Shown here: piece by piece, positions 1-7,129 of the stretch
Numbering within the stretch: the stretch's first letter is position 1
How the letters are laid out: each line of letters begins with the position of its first letter
Assembly: GCA_900540425.1 (NCBI GenBank)
Contig: UQFU01000023.1
Coordinates: forward strand, 1-19,391
Length of the DNA stretch: 19,391 nucleotides
Direction: 5' to 3'
Source: an uncultured Alphaproteobacteria bacterium
Lineage (GTDB): Bacteria > Pseudomonadota > Alphaproteobacteria > RF32 > CAG-239
Made by a program: the position numbers and the translations under genes
The notes under the pieces: generated by a model
What the model was told of the DNA's origin: nothing
The model's input: only the letters and a program-made list of their open reading frames with translations
The model's database searches: none

Positions 1-192
1 TGGACTCCGGCTCGGAGGCCGGAGTGACAGATAAAAAAACAGGCCGGAGTGACAGGAAGAGAGAAAATGTTGCGGTATGACAGGAGGAGGAAAACGCTGT
101 GCTGTGACAGAAGAGAGAAAAAATGCCGCGTTATGACAGGAAAGAATTAATTCGAAGATCCCTGGACGATTGCTCCGCAATCGAGGGATGAC
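1..192. repeat. Modular intergenic repeat array, copy 1
   Basis: Non-coding stretch of consecutive modules, most of 25-30 bases and most ending in GTGACAG or ATGACAG: 1-30, 31-55, 56-83, 84-110 and 111-139. A longer module at 140-192 carries the hairpin CGATTGC-TCC-GCAATCG. The first module is itself a hairpin (ACTCCGGC ... GCCGGAGT). The same modules, in the same order but with different copy numbers, recur at 12909-13063. The 48-base segment 140-187 differs from 13016-13063 at only three positions. Modules are neither uniform in length nor separated by unique spacers, so this is not a CRISPR array. The array probably continues to the left of the window. It resembles the dispersed intergenic palindromes that start GTCATTCCGGG or GTCATCCC in several bacterial genomes; that link is from general knowledge. 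Confidence 0.8.
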
Positions 193-293
193 TTTTTTGG
201 GGGACGGTTGCTCGTAATTGCGGGATGACCGTTCCTGAAAGAAAGGACGGAGAGACAGGAGAGAGGAACATTGTCCTTACTAAAAAATTCTCC

Positions 294-321
294 TTGCTTT
301 TTTGCTGTATTACTTTATTCT
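294..321 (+). promoter_or_regulatory. Candidate sigma70 promoter of the structured RNA/leader
   Basis: TTGCTT (294-299), a 16-base spacer and TATTCT (316-321). This predicts a transcript start near 328, just before the first helix of the structured RNA. It lies right after the repeat array and is the best-spaced candidate in this stretch. Both boxes are imperfect, so the call is moderate. Confidence 0.4.
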
Positions 322-327
322 AGTTCT

Positions 328-496
328 CGCAGTTCAGAGGTGGACTGTGGTGTCTAACAAACATCATCAAACTAAAAATCCTCCATTTGGGGGAGTCTGT
401 GGTATAAGTACGCTCTGCGTATCGAAGAAGCAGGACTGCTAGTTTGACAGTTTGTTAGCTCCTCCACCTTGATTTTTATCAAGGTGGTTTTGTTTT
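328..496 (+). ncRNA. Structured RNA or riboswitch-like 5' leader
   Basis: No gene covers this stretch, but it folds by long perfect helices. P1 pairs AGGTGGA (338-344) with TCCACCT (463-469). P2 pairs CTAACAAAC (354-362) with GTTTGTTAG (450-458). P3 pairs TCAAACTA (367-374) with TAGTTTGA (440-447). An inner helix pairs AGTC (394-397) with GACT (434-437), and the tip hairpin is TACGC-TCT-GCGTA (409-421). P1's 3' strand is also the 5' arm of the terminator at 464-487. TTAGCTCCT (455-463, sharing bases with P2) is exactly complementary to the SD region AGGAGCTAA (511-519) of the next gene. Forming P1/P2 would therefore both block termination and free the SD. I do not recognise a known class. A 6S-like or other free-standing sRNA with its own terminator is the main alternative. 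Confidence 0.55.
464..496 (+). terminator. Strong intrinsic terminator inside the leader
   Basis: Perfect 10-bp stem CCACCTTGAT (464-473) / ATCAAGGTGG (478-487) with a TTTT loop, followed by TTTTGTTTT. It ends 26 bases before the start codon of the small HTH gene and overlaps the 3' strand of helix P1, so the two structures exclude each other. Confidence 0.88.
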
Positions 497-522
497 AACC
501 CAACAAAACAAGGAGCTAAAAT

Positions 523-792
523 ATGATTGTAAAAAAAATTACCCCTAAAGACATCGGCCGCGCCGTAGGTTTTGAGTTGATGAAACTGCGCTGGAAATAC
601 GGCATTCGCATTAAGCACGCCGCTCATTTATCCGGAATTGATATAAAACAGCTTGATGCTGCCGAGGTCGGATGTTTTACCGGTTGGGAAACCACCCGCC
701 GTCTGCTCAAACTGTATGACGTTGACGTTCATATTGAGCTTGTTCCCCGAAGCCCAGAAACTCCTCCGTCTTTTCATAAAATAAACAAATGA
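523..792 (+). CDS. Small XRE-like helix-turn-helix protein
   Basis: An 89-residue, probably cytoplasmic protein. Residues about 18-75 look like a compact XRE/Cro-type helix-turn-helix: a helix starting LMKLRWKYGIR, the turn-like AAHLSGIDIKQLDAAEVG, then a helix with TTRRLLKLYDVDVHIEL, matching the usual pattern ending in a conserved LGV-like strand. This suggests a DNA-binding regulator or the antitoxin-like half of a pair, but no partner gene lies next to it. The ATG has a clear SD, AAGGAG at 510-515. It is preceded by the structured leader and terminator at 328-496, so expression probably depends on read-through of that element. Family assignment is from pattern only; the target is unknown. 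Confidence 0.72.
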   Translation: MIVKKITPKDIGRAVGFELMKLRWKYGIRIKHAAHLSGIDIKQLDAAEVGCFTGWETTRRLLKLYDVDVHIELVPRSPETPPSFHKINK

Positions 793-796
793 AAAA

Positions 797-826
797 ACGT
801 AGCAAATGCTATCGCATTTGCTACGT
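797..826. terminator. Terminator between convergent HTH gene and ssb
   Basis: Perfect 13-bp inverted repeat ACGTAGCAAATGC (797-809) / GCATTTGCTACGT (814-826) with a TATC loop. Read on the minus strand it is followed by a run of T (complement of 792-797), so it best serves ssb. It could also stop the plus-strand HTH transcript, although the T tract on that side is weak. Confidence 0.85.
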
Positions 827-848
827 TCTTCTGTAAATACACTTAAAA

Positions 849-1313
849 CTAAAACGGAATGTCATCATCCAAGTCAGCAGACGGAGCAGCAGACGGAGTG
901 CTGTCCCAACCGGAACCGCCGCCGGAGAAAACTTCATTGCCGCCGGCCGGCGCACCATCGCCGCGGCTGTCCAACAAGACCAGATTGCCGCTGAAGTTTT
1001 GCAAAACAACTTCTGTCGTATATCTTTCCTGTCCGTTGTTATCTTCCCACTTGCGGGTCTGCAACTGCCCTTCAAGATAAACTTTGGACCCTTTGCGCAG
1101 GTATCTTTCGGCAATATCCGCCAGCTGGGGATTAAAAATTACCACCCGGTGCCATTCGGTCCGTTCTTTACGATCGCCGGAAAGCTTGTCTTTCCAGGAA
1201 TCGGACGTGGCGATATTCAGATTAACGATTTTGGAACCGCCGGACGTATTGCTGACTTTCGGGTCGGCGCCGAGGTTACCCACCAGAATTACCTTATTAA
1301 TGCTACCTGCCAT
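849..1313 (-). CDS. ssb: Single-stranded DNA-binding protein
   Basis: A 154-residue SSB that coats single-stranded DNA during replication, recombination and repair. Residues 1-110 form the OB-fold core, opening MAGSINKVILVGNLGADP and containing the conserved TEWHRVVIF and YLRKGSKVYLEGQLQTRKW segments. A Gly/Ser/Pro-rich linker follows, and the protein ends in the acidic tip DLDDDIPF that recruits partner proteins. Length is slightly below the 160-180 usual in the group because the linker is short. The ATG at 1313 has an AAGGTG-type SD upstream. The gene lies 75 bases downstream of the binding-protein gene on the same strand, with a possible own promoter between them. Confidence 0.97.
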   Translation of the reverse strand: MAGSINKVILVGNLGADPKVSNTSGGSKIVNLNIATSDSWKDKLSGDRKERTEWHRVVIFNPQLADIAERYLRKGSKVYLEGQLQTRKWEDNNGQERYTTEVVLQNFSGNLVLLDSRGDGAPAGGNEVFSGGGSGWDSTPSAAPSADLDDDIPF

Positions 1314-1336
1314 TGTATTTTCACCTTACAATATAT

Positions 1337-1365
1337 GTTAAATCTGGCGATGAGTATAAACGCAA
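1337..1365 (-). promoter_or_regulatory. Possible ssb promoter
   Basis: On the minus strand, TTGCGT (complement of 1360-1365), a 17-base spacer and TTTAAC (complement of 1337-1342), with AT-rich sequence after it. The -10 box is poor, so this is only a candidate for independent ssb transcription. Confidence 0.3.
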
Positions 1366-1388
1366 ACTTTTCAGAAAGAAATAAAAAA

Positions 1389-2510
1389 TCACTCGACCTG
1401 TGCATATTCCTGGCCGAAAATCCGATATATCCGATAACCGACTGTATTATCGGGAATCCCGTCTTTGAAACCGGTTTTTCCCCAGCCGATATCAACTTTG
1501 CCGGTTTGGATTTCTTCAGACAGTTTGGCGACAGAAAAAGAGCCCGCCTCTTTGACCAGTTCTTCCCACAGGCGAACCGCCGAATAGCCATAGACGCTTA
1601 AGCCATGGGGTTCAATGCCGAGCAGGCGCAGTTTGACCAGCGTTTCGGTAAAATCGGGATTGTCTTTCAGGGTCGGCAATGACAAGATATAAGTTCCTTC
1701 CGCATCTTTGCCCATAATCTCGGGAAAGGCGTTTTCTCCCTGATAGCGGTCGGTAAAAATCACTGCCCGGCTGTTGCTTTCGCGCCATTCCTTAGCCAAT
1801 TTGGCCACGCTTTTGGCTTTCCCCAAAATATATCCGATTTGGACGCTGGCGGCATTCATTTCTTCGGCCATTTTTTCAAAATCGCCGTCATAGGCCGCAA
1901 AGTCAAATACCGCAAGGTAAGCTTCGCGCTTGTCTTCCCGGAAACGTTTCTGAACCACGGCAGCCATGGCGGCAACAGACCTGACGCTGCTGTCATAAAC
2001 CAGGCCGACTTTTTTGTTGGGATAATTTTCCTGACAGTATTTATAAAAAGCGTCGCCCTGCTGCTCCTGATAACCGACCATTTTTATCAGTCCGGCACGG
2101 TTTTGCATCGCTTCGGCATGGCTCACCGGCGTCGGGACAATCTGAAAAATGCCGGCTTTGGCATAAATGCCCGACACCTGGTCAAAGGCATTGCTGCAAT
2201 AAGGGCCGATAACCAGGCTGACTTTGTCTTTGCGTGACATGTGCAGGGAAATCATCTGGGCGGTAGACACGGCAAAACGGTCGTCACAGCGGTCGTCTAT
2301 CATAATCAGATTGACTTTTTCTCCGTGCAGGCCGCCGTTTTCATTGAGTTCGTCAACTGCAATCTGCGCTCCCTCCCAAATTTCGCGGCCAAACATTTCG
2401 CGGCTGCCGCTTTGCGGAGCAATTACAGCAACATTCACGTCGGCCCAAGCCGTTTCGGCTGCGCTTATCAGCGGAAGAAACAAAAGTATGTTGAGCAGTT
2501 TTTTGAACAT
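1389..2510 (-). CDS. Periplasmic branched-chain amino-acid-type ABC substrate-binding protein
   Basis: A type I periplasmic binding protein of the LivJ/LivK (Peripla_BP_6) group, 373 residues. The start is the ATG at 2510, with AGGATC upstream; a longer in-frame version would add 21 residues before the signal peptide. Residues 1-23 (MFKKLLNILLF...AWA) form a signal peptide with a likely cut after AWA. The mature protein begins DVNVAVIAPQSG and continues with GREIWEGAQIAVDELNENGGLHG and VIGPYCSNAFDQVSGIYAKAGIFQIVPTP, the hallmark first-lobe segments. There is no lipobox cysteine. No permease or ATPase genes lie nearby, so it either serves a transporter encoded elsewhere or is a solo sensor or binding protein. 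Ligand cannot be read from sequence. Confidence 0.87.
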   Translation of the reverse strand: MFKKLLNILLFLPLISAAETAWADVNVAVIAPQSGSREMFGREIWEGAQIAVDELNENGGLHGEKVNLIMIDDRCDDRFAVSTAQMISLHMSRKDKVSLVIGPYCSNAFDQVSGIYAKAGIFQIVPTPVSHAEAMQNRAGLIKMVGYQEQQGDAFYKYCQENYPNKKVGLVYDSSVRSVAAMAAVVQKRFREDKREAYLAVFDFAAYDGDFEKMAEEMNAASVQIGYILGKAKSVAKLAKEWRESNSRAVIFTDRYQGENAFPEIMGKDAEGTYILSLPTLKDNPDFTETLVKLRLLGIEPHGLSVYGYSAVRLWEELVKEAGSFSVAKLSEEIQTGKVDIGWGKTGFKDGIPDNTVGYRIYRIFGQEYAQVE

Positions 2511-2663
2511 AAGATCCTGACGTTTATTCAAACTTCGGCAAGGTTTAGCACTTTTTGCCGCTATTTGCAACATATTTTTGAAAAACCGCGTTTTTTGCTT
2601 GCATTAATGCGCAAAATATGGTATTTTTGTCTATGATTATCAAAGATTTTCAGGAGCCGGAAA

Positions 2664-3014
2664 ATGAGCGCCGACAAATATGTGATGAATAAAGACGGTA
2701 CCGTTATTGATCTTGAAACGCACCAGAAAGACATTGCCTCGCAAGAGGGCGGGATTGCGGCTCAAGAAGAAGACGCGTATGAGAAGGCTACGCTGGCCAG
2801 CATCAACAGAATGAAAGCCCGGGTTCGCAGCGCGCGCGAGGTGATGAAAGCCCGTGACCGGCTGGCGGCGGAAGAAGACATCAACCGCAATGCCCAAAAC
2901 GGCATGGCGGCACAGTTTATGAGGGAAGACGAAAAAGAAATCAGCGATTATGCCAAACGTAAAGAAGCTTTCCAACGCCTGATAGAAGAACGAAAAGCCC
3001 TTAAGCAAAAATAA
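2664..3014 (+). CDS. Small charged, probably helical hypothetical protein
   Basis: A 116-residue protein I do not recognise. It has no signal peptide, membrane segment or cysteine. It is very rich in Glu, Lys, Arg and Ala, and residues about 40-116 should form long helices, possibly a coiled coil (segments such as MKARVRSAREVMKARDRLAAEED and RKEAFQRLIEERKALKQK). The ATG has CAGGAG at 2651-2656. It is transcribed away from the binding-protein gene and ends in a strong terminator at 3037-3072, so it is probably monocistronic. A structural or nucleic-acid-associated role is possible but unsupported. Confidence 0.72.
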   Translation: MSADKYVMNKDGTVIDLETHQKDIASQEGGIAAQEEDAYEKATLASINRMKARVRSAREVMKARDRLAAEEDINRNAQNGMAAQFMREDEKEISDYAKRKEAFQRLIEERKALKQK

Positions 3015-3036
3015 AAATTCCCCCTGTTTGCCCTTA

Positions 3037-3072
3037 TTCCGAAAGTTTCCGCTTTCGGAATTTTGTTTTTTA
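3037..3072 (+). terminator. Intrinsic terminator of the 116-residue gene
   Basis: Perfect 9-bp stem TTCCGAAAG (3037-3045) / CTTTCGGAA (3052-3060), followed by TTTTGTTTTTT. Confidence 0.85.
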
Positions 3073-3221
3073 ACTCCCGCTCTTATTTTTTATTCCGCCT
3101 ATCCGCTCCCATGACCGCACAAAACAATGCAAAATCGCTATTGACAAATATTTTATTTTTTGGCAAACTGTTTCCACTTTAGAATTTATATTTTTATTAT
3201 TTTTAACTAAAAAATTTTATT

Positions 3222-3734
3222 ATGATTAAGAGAATTAAAAGAAACGTTCCGTACAACAAACCTTTAATTGTTGCTTCAATTATTGCCGATAAGCTGGGAG
3301 ATAATCCTGAAACCGCGGTTGTAACGCCGGTTATCAGCATTGGCTTTAACGGAACGGAATTTGTTTCCTCAACCGAGTGGCTTTATCAGAACAATGGCGT
3401 GGAATGTATTTATTCATTCAATCTTGAACCGCAGGGTGCGACATTTATTACTCTGGAAGCGGGCATGAATTTTGCTATTGATGACCGCAAACGCTGGAGT
3501 ATGCTGCGAGACAAGAAAACCGCTTTTGTCGAAGCTCTGGGGCAAAAATTTGAATTTGCCGAAGGCCAGTCGCTGCGCGTTGCCGTGCGGTTGGGATGCA
3601 AAAAATTCCCGATGTCGGACTGCGACGTCAAACTGCTGGAAACGGACAAATGCCGGATTTACAGCCTGCTGCCTGATTCAGATACGGCCTTTGGGGAATA
3701 TTTAAGCGAAGAGAGCGGGATTTGGAGCTTATAA
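3222..3734 (+). CDS. Hypothetical protein, SD-less AT-rich leader
   Basis: A 170-residue protein of unknown family, without signal peptide or membrane segment. It appears to be a mixed alpha/beta soluble protein with four cysteines: one at residue 62 and three in the C-terminal third (GCKKFPMSDCDVKLLETDKCR, residues about 125-144). The ATG at 3222 is preceded by an AT-only leader (about 30 bases of TTTTTATTATT... type) with no recognisable SD, like several other accessory genes here. A TTGACA at 3141-3146 has no well-placed -10 partner. The gene is flanked by terminators on both sides (3037-3072 and 3757-3785), so it is its own unit. Confidence 0.7.
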   Translation: MIKRIKRNVPYNKPLIVASIIADKLGDNPETAVVTPVISIGFNGTEFVSSTEWLYQNNGVECIYSFNLEPQGATFITLEAGMNFAIDDRKRWSMLRDKKTAFVEALGQKFEFAEGQSLRVAVRLGCKKFPMSDCDVKLLETDKCRIYSLLPDSDTAFGEYLSEESGIWSL

Positions 3735-3756
3735 TCCCGTTTTGGATTTTACAACT

Positions 3757-3785
3757 GACGGCAGGGGACCCCTCTGCCGTCTTTA
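3757..3785 (+). terminator. Intrinsic terminator after the 170-residue gene
   Basis: GACGGCAG (3757-3764) / CTGCCGTC (3774-3781). The loop can add a further GGG/CCC pairing, and TTTATTAT follows. Confidence 0.8.
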
Positions 3786-3822
3786 TTATGTCAGTGAACG
3801 ATGATTATCCGGGAGGATTGTT

Positions 3823-5340
3823 TTGGTAAAGTTCAGCGATGTGCAAAAAGATATTGAAAAGCTTGAGAAAGAAACCGGGACGCTGTTCGTAGACTATAAC
3901 CGCCTGCATCGTTACAGCCATGCCGAAAAATCGGAATATGACTGGAAGGTGTTGTTTGAACCCGCAAAAAAGCTGTGGGGTTCCGATTATAAAAATCTGC
4001 TGCTGAACGAAAGCATTATTCGCCCCGTTTCCGACGGCGGCTATGTTTACAACGGCAATTCCAGCAATCTGGCGTTAGGAGGCGGAGAAAACTACCTTAT
4101 CAACAACCGGCATCTGGTTGTCTGCGGTCTGAACCCCAACCGCGAGACCCTACACACCTGTTATCATGAAGCGGCCCATTCGCTGCAGAGAAAACAACAT
4201 TTGTTCAACGGAAAGAAAATCGAAAAGATTTATCGTTTTTGCGAAAAAGGGCTGATCCGGAGAGGAAAAACGGCTTTGGCCGCCAAACTGTTTAACCGTT
4301 ATTTATATAAACGTTATCTCAACGAAGCACATGCCGATGCCTTTGCCGGTCTTTGCATGTTGCTGCGCGCCGAAAACGACATAGATTGCAAATTGCAGAA
4401 AATCTATAATTACACCAAGCCCATTCTGAAAACATTTATTGATTTCATGGATCCGAGCGATGTTTATCCGTCGGCAAAATATTATTCTTCACTACCGGTT
4501 TGCAAAGCCGTTTTACAAAAATTCGACTATTGGCACCGTAAAGGGCAGCTCAAGCGCTTTTATGCGCCGGACGGTTCGCTGAACCTGGCGCTGATTTCGC
4601 GCGAGACGGCCAAAATCGTTTTCAAACACTCCTATACGCCGCACAACTTTAAAAAATTGCCGCGACGTGACCAGCTGGAAGCGGTTGTGAATTTTTATCC
4701 GGCCGCAATATTTTTTCCGGGAAAACTTTTTCGGCAGGCAAAAAACTTTTTCCGCCATTATCTTATCAACCTGAAAGCCTGCCTGCATCACTCCCGGCCG
4801 AAACCGCTTTCCGGCGAGGACAAAGAATCGCGCATTATTTCCGCCTGCTGCCGGATTGACAACGCCAAGACCGGCGTTTTGGCCGCCTGCGCGTCGGACG
4901 GGTGGCAAAACGGTTTTGTTCTGCCTTATTTGACACTCATTGCCAATATGCGCGGCAACGGCGGCACGGCTCAAAAACATTTGGAAGAACTGAAAAAAAC
5001 GCTTGATTCAAGCTTTAACCGAAAAGAGATATTCCGGGCATTGGACAATTATGTCACGGTTATAAAAAAGGCTTATCGGGACAACGCCGACATTCCGGAA
5101 TTTCATCCGGCGGTTCAATATCTGACCGCCCAGCAGCAACGGGACGCCCTTTGGCGGATAAGGCAGGAAAAATCTCAAAATCCGCAAAAGCAAATCCTAG
5201 CCCCGTTATTGCAGATTGTTCGTTTCCGGCAACGCGCAACAGGACAACAATATCAGGAAGAACGGCAGCAAAAGGCTTCTTCCGCTTCGAAACTTTTGCG
5301 TTCGGCATTACTCCGGCAGTTGCGGAAAAACGGCCGTTAA
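3823..5340 (+). CDS. HExxH zincin-like protein of unknown family
   Basis: A 505-residue protein with a gluzincin-type metal site: H115-E116-A-A-H119 (in CYHEAAHSLQ) and a likely third ligand E168 in YLNEAHADAFAGL. The second motif resembles the EAdxFA segment of ImmA/IrrE-type peptidases, but the 49-residue gap between motifs is longer. There is no signal peptide or clear membrane span, so a cytoplasmic or exported-by-other-means peptidase is possible. Residues about 220-505 are basic and unrecognised. The start is a TTG with a strong GGGAGG (3811-3816) six bases upstream; no in-frame ATG fits as well. The stop codon overlaps that of convergent tadA. Activity is inferred from the motif only. 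Confidence 0.75.
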   Translation: MVKFSDVQKDIEKLEKETGTLFVDYNRLHRYSHAEKSEYDWKVLFEPAKKLWGSDYKNLLLNESIIRPVSDGGYVYNGNSSNLALGGGENYLINNRHLVVCGLNPNRETLHTCYHEAAHSLQRKQHLFNGKKIEKIYRFCEKGLIRRGKTALAAKLFNRYLYKRYLNEAHADAFAGLCMLLRAENDIDCKLQKIYNYTKPILKTFIDFMDPSDVYPSAKYYSSLPVCKAVLQKFDYWHRKGQLKRFYAPDGSLNLALISRETAKIVFKHSYTPHNFKKLPRRDQLEAVVNFYPAAIFFPGKLFRQAKNFFRHYLINLKACLHHSRPKPLSGEDKESRIISACCRIDNAKTGVLAACASDGWQNGFVLPYLTLIANMRGNGGTAQKHLEELKKTLDSSFNRKEIFRALDNYVTVIKKAYRDNADIPEFHPAVQYLTAQQQRDALWRIRQEKSQNPQKQILAPLLQIVRFRQRATGQQYQEERQQKASSASKLLRSALLRQLRKNGR

Positions 5341-5801
5341 GCCTTTTTTTGACGTTTGGCGGCAAAGAAATCTTTTAGCATCCGCGCGCACTCCGCCGCC
5401 AGAATACCGCTCGTAACCTGCGGCCGGTGGTGGCAAGTCGGCGCGTCATAAAATTTTACGCCATTGAGGACAGCTCCGCCTTTGGGGTCTTCGGCACCGA
5501 TATACAAGTGTCTGATGCGCATAAAGGAAATTGCCGCGGCACACATGGTACAGGGCTCGAGCGTTACGTACAAGTCCATTTCCCGCAGCCGGTTAGACTG
5601 CAGTTTCCGGCAAGCTTGACGCAAAGCCAGCATTTCGGCATGGTCAGCGGCATCTCCGCCGTGTTCGCTGAGATTATGGGCGGCGGCAACGATTTCTCCG
5701 GTTTCGGGATTCACCACCACGGCGCCTATCGGCACCTCATCCAAAGCGGCGGCTTTTTCGGCCTCAAGGTAGGCCTGCCGCATATAAAACTCCTGTGTCA
5801 T
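5337..5801 (-). CDS. tadA: tRNA-specific adenosine deaminase TadA
   Basis: A 154-residue zinc-dependent deaminase that converts A34 to inosine in tRNA-Arg(ACG), allowing wobble reading. The zinc and catalytic motifs are intact: H54-A-E56 (HAEMLAL) and P83-C-T-M-C87. The N-terminal YLEAEKAAALDEVPIGAVVV is the usual family opening. Length is typical. The ATG at 5801 has AAAGGT upstream. It diverges from the rluB-like gene across 63 AT-rich bases, and its stop overlaps the stop of the zincin-like gene on the other strand, so the two messages are antisense at their ends. Confidence 0.96.
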   Translation of the reverse strand: MTQEFYMRQAYLEAEKAAALDEVPIGAVVVNPETGEIVAAAHNLSEHGGDAADHAEMLALRQACRKLQSNRLREMDLYVTLEPCTMCAAAISFMRIRHLYIGAEDPKGGAVLNGVKFYDAPTCHHRPQVTSGILAAECARMLKDFFAAKRQKKA

Positions 5802-5864
5802 CTTTTACCTTTACTTATTTGTAAATATTATATAAAAGAAGATTCAGAAAAAGGAAAGAACAAA

Positions 5865-6587
5865 ATGAGCGAAAGAATAGCAAAATATATGGCGCGTTCC
5901 GGGGCATGTTCCCGGCGGGAAGCAGAGAAACTGATTCTGCAAAAGCGGGTTACGGTCAACGGCGAAGTGATTGACAGCCCGGCTTTTAATGTTGACGGCA
6001 GCGAAAAAATTCTGCTGGACGGCGAAAAACTGCCGCAAAAGGAAGCAACCAGGCTGTGGCTCTATTACAAACCGACAGGACTGGTTACGACTCATCGCGA
6101 CAATCAGGATCGCCCAACGGTTTTTGACAATCTCCCGGCCGGCATGCCGCGCGTGATTTCGGTAGGACGGCTTGACCTCAACTCGGAAGGGTTGCTGCTG
6201 CTGACGAACAACGGTGAACTTTCGCGCAAGCTGGAGCTTCCCGGAAACGGCTGGATCCGTCGTTACAAGGTCAAAGTCCATGGTTTTCTTGACGAGAAAA
6301 AGCTGGCTGCCCTGACCGGAGGAATCACGGTTGACGGCGTGGAATACGGCTCAATTAAGGTTGAGATTGAGACCAAGGCCGGCACCAATGCGTGGCTGGT
6401 CGTTTCGCTCTGCGAAGGCAAAAACCGCGAAATCCGCAAGGTCATGAAAGCAGTCGGACTGGATGTTGCGCGGCTTATCCGCCTTTCTTACGGCCCGTTT
6501 CAGCTTGGGGCGCTCAAAAAAGGCGAAGTTCGTGAAGTTTCGGGCAAGGTTCTCAGAGAACAGCTGGGAAGCAAATTTGAATTATGA
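5865..6587 (+). CDS. rluB: Pseudouridine synthase, RsuA/RluB family
   Basis: A 240-residue RsuA/RluB/RluE/RluF-type rRNA pseudouridine synthase. Residues 1-50 are an S4 RNA-binding domain (IAKYMARSGACSRREAEKLI). The catalytic domain has YYKPTGLVTTHRD and GRLDLNSEGLLLLTN, with catalytic Asp at D104, and the late CEGKNREIRKVMKAVG motif. The start is the ATG at 5865, with AAGGAA at 5851-5856. The frame stays open much further upstream, but only antisense to tadA, so it is not used. The most likely role is modification of 23S rRNA (RluB, helix 89 region), but RluB, RluE and RluF cannot be separated with certainty. It overlaps rsmD by four bases (ATGA), giving translational coupling of two rRNA-modifying enzymes. 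Confidence 0.9.
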   Translation: MSERIAKYMARSGACSRREAEKLILQKRVTVNGEVIDSPAFNVDGSEKILLDGEKLPQKEATRLWLYYKPTGLVTTHRDNQDRPTVFDNLPAGMPRVISVGRLDLNSEGLLLLTNNGELSRKLELPGNGWIRRYKVKVHGFLDEKKLAALTGGITVDGVEYGSIKVEIETKAGTNAWLVVSLCEGKNREIRKVMKAVGLDVARLIRLSYGPFQLGALKKGEVREVSGKVLREQLGSKFEL

Positions 6588-7129
6588 GGATAATTGCCGG
6601 AACATATCGGGGAAAAAAGCTTTTTTCGCCGCTGAGCGAGGGAGTCCGTCCGACTTCCGACCGGGCGCGGGAATCGGTTTTTAATATTCTCAATTCCCGG
6701 CTGGAGCAGCCGTGGAGCGCTTATCGGCTTTTGGACATTTTTTCCGGAACCGGCGCCTTTGCCCTGGAAGCGATCTCCCGCGGGATAGCGGTTGCCGCCC
6801 TGGTTGACCTTAATCCGGCAACAATGCGCAAGAATATTTCCCTTTTCCCCCAAGAACAGCATAAAATCAAAATTATCGCCGCCGATGCCGCCAAGCTGCC
6901 GCCGGCCAGGGAAAAGTACAACCTGTTGTTTGCCGATGCGCCCTACAGGCGCGGCCTTTCCGAAGCGGCGCTGATTTCCGCGGCAACCAGGGGCTGGCTG
7001 GAAGACGGCGCGATTTGCATTGTCGAGACCGAAAAAAACGAACCTCTCCCCCTGCCCGCCGGTTTTGAGCTGACGGACGAGCGGATTTACGGCCTGGCAA
7101 AAATCAGTTTCCTGAGGTACCGTTCCTAA
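6584..7129 (+). CDS. rsmD: 16S rRNA (guanine-966 N2) methyltransferase
   Basis: A 181-residue SAM-dependent Rossmann methyltransferase of the RsmD family, which methylates 16S rRNA during small-subunit assembly. The opening MRIIAGTYRGKKL and VRPTSDRARESVFNIL are hallmark RsmD sequences. SAM motif I is LLDIFSGTGAFALEAISRG (49-67). The catalytic motif, normally DPPY or NPPY, reads D118-A-P-Y121 here. The start overlaps the upstream pseudouridine synthase stop (ATGA). The stop overlaps that of the convergent DUF2125-like gene, with no terminator visible between them. Confidence 0.93.
   Translation: MRIIAGTYRGKKLFSPLSEGVRPTSDRARESVFNILNSRLEQPWSAYRLLDIFSGTGAFALEAISRGIAVAALVDLNPATMRKNISLFPQEQHKIKIIAADAAKLPPAREKYNLLFADAPYRRGLSEAALISAATRGWLEDGAICIVETEKNEPLPLPAGFELTDERIYGLAKISFLRYRS

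Noticed and set aside
1..192. CRISPR array
   Set aside because: Units differ in sequence and length and share only a short end; there are no identical repeats with unique spacers and no cas genes in the window.
328..496. 4.5S/SRP RNA or tmRNA
   Set aside because: The SRP signature loop GGAAGGAAGCAGCC and the tmRNA tRNA-like ends are absent. A 6S-like identity could not be excluded and is kept as the alternative.
439..627. Minus-strand 62-residue frame across the leader and HTH gene
   Set aside because: It runs antisense to the structured RNA, terminator and SD of a better-supported gene, and has no SD or family signal.
999..1601. Plus-strand 200-residue frame over ssb and the binding-protein gene
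   Set aside because: It is antisense to two clear conserved proteins and shows no domain of its own.
5427..5864. N-terminal extension of the rluB-like gene
   Set aside because: This part is antisense to tadA; the S4 domain begins exactly at the SD-supported ATG 5865.
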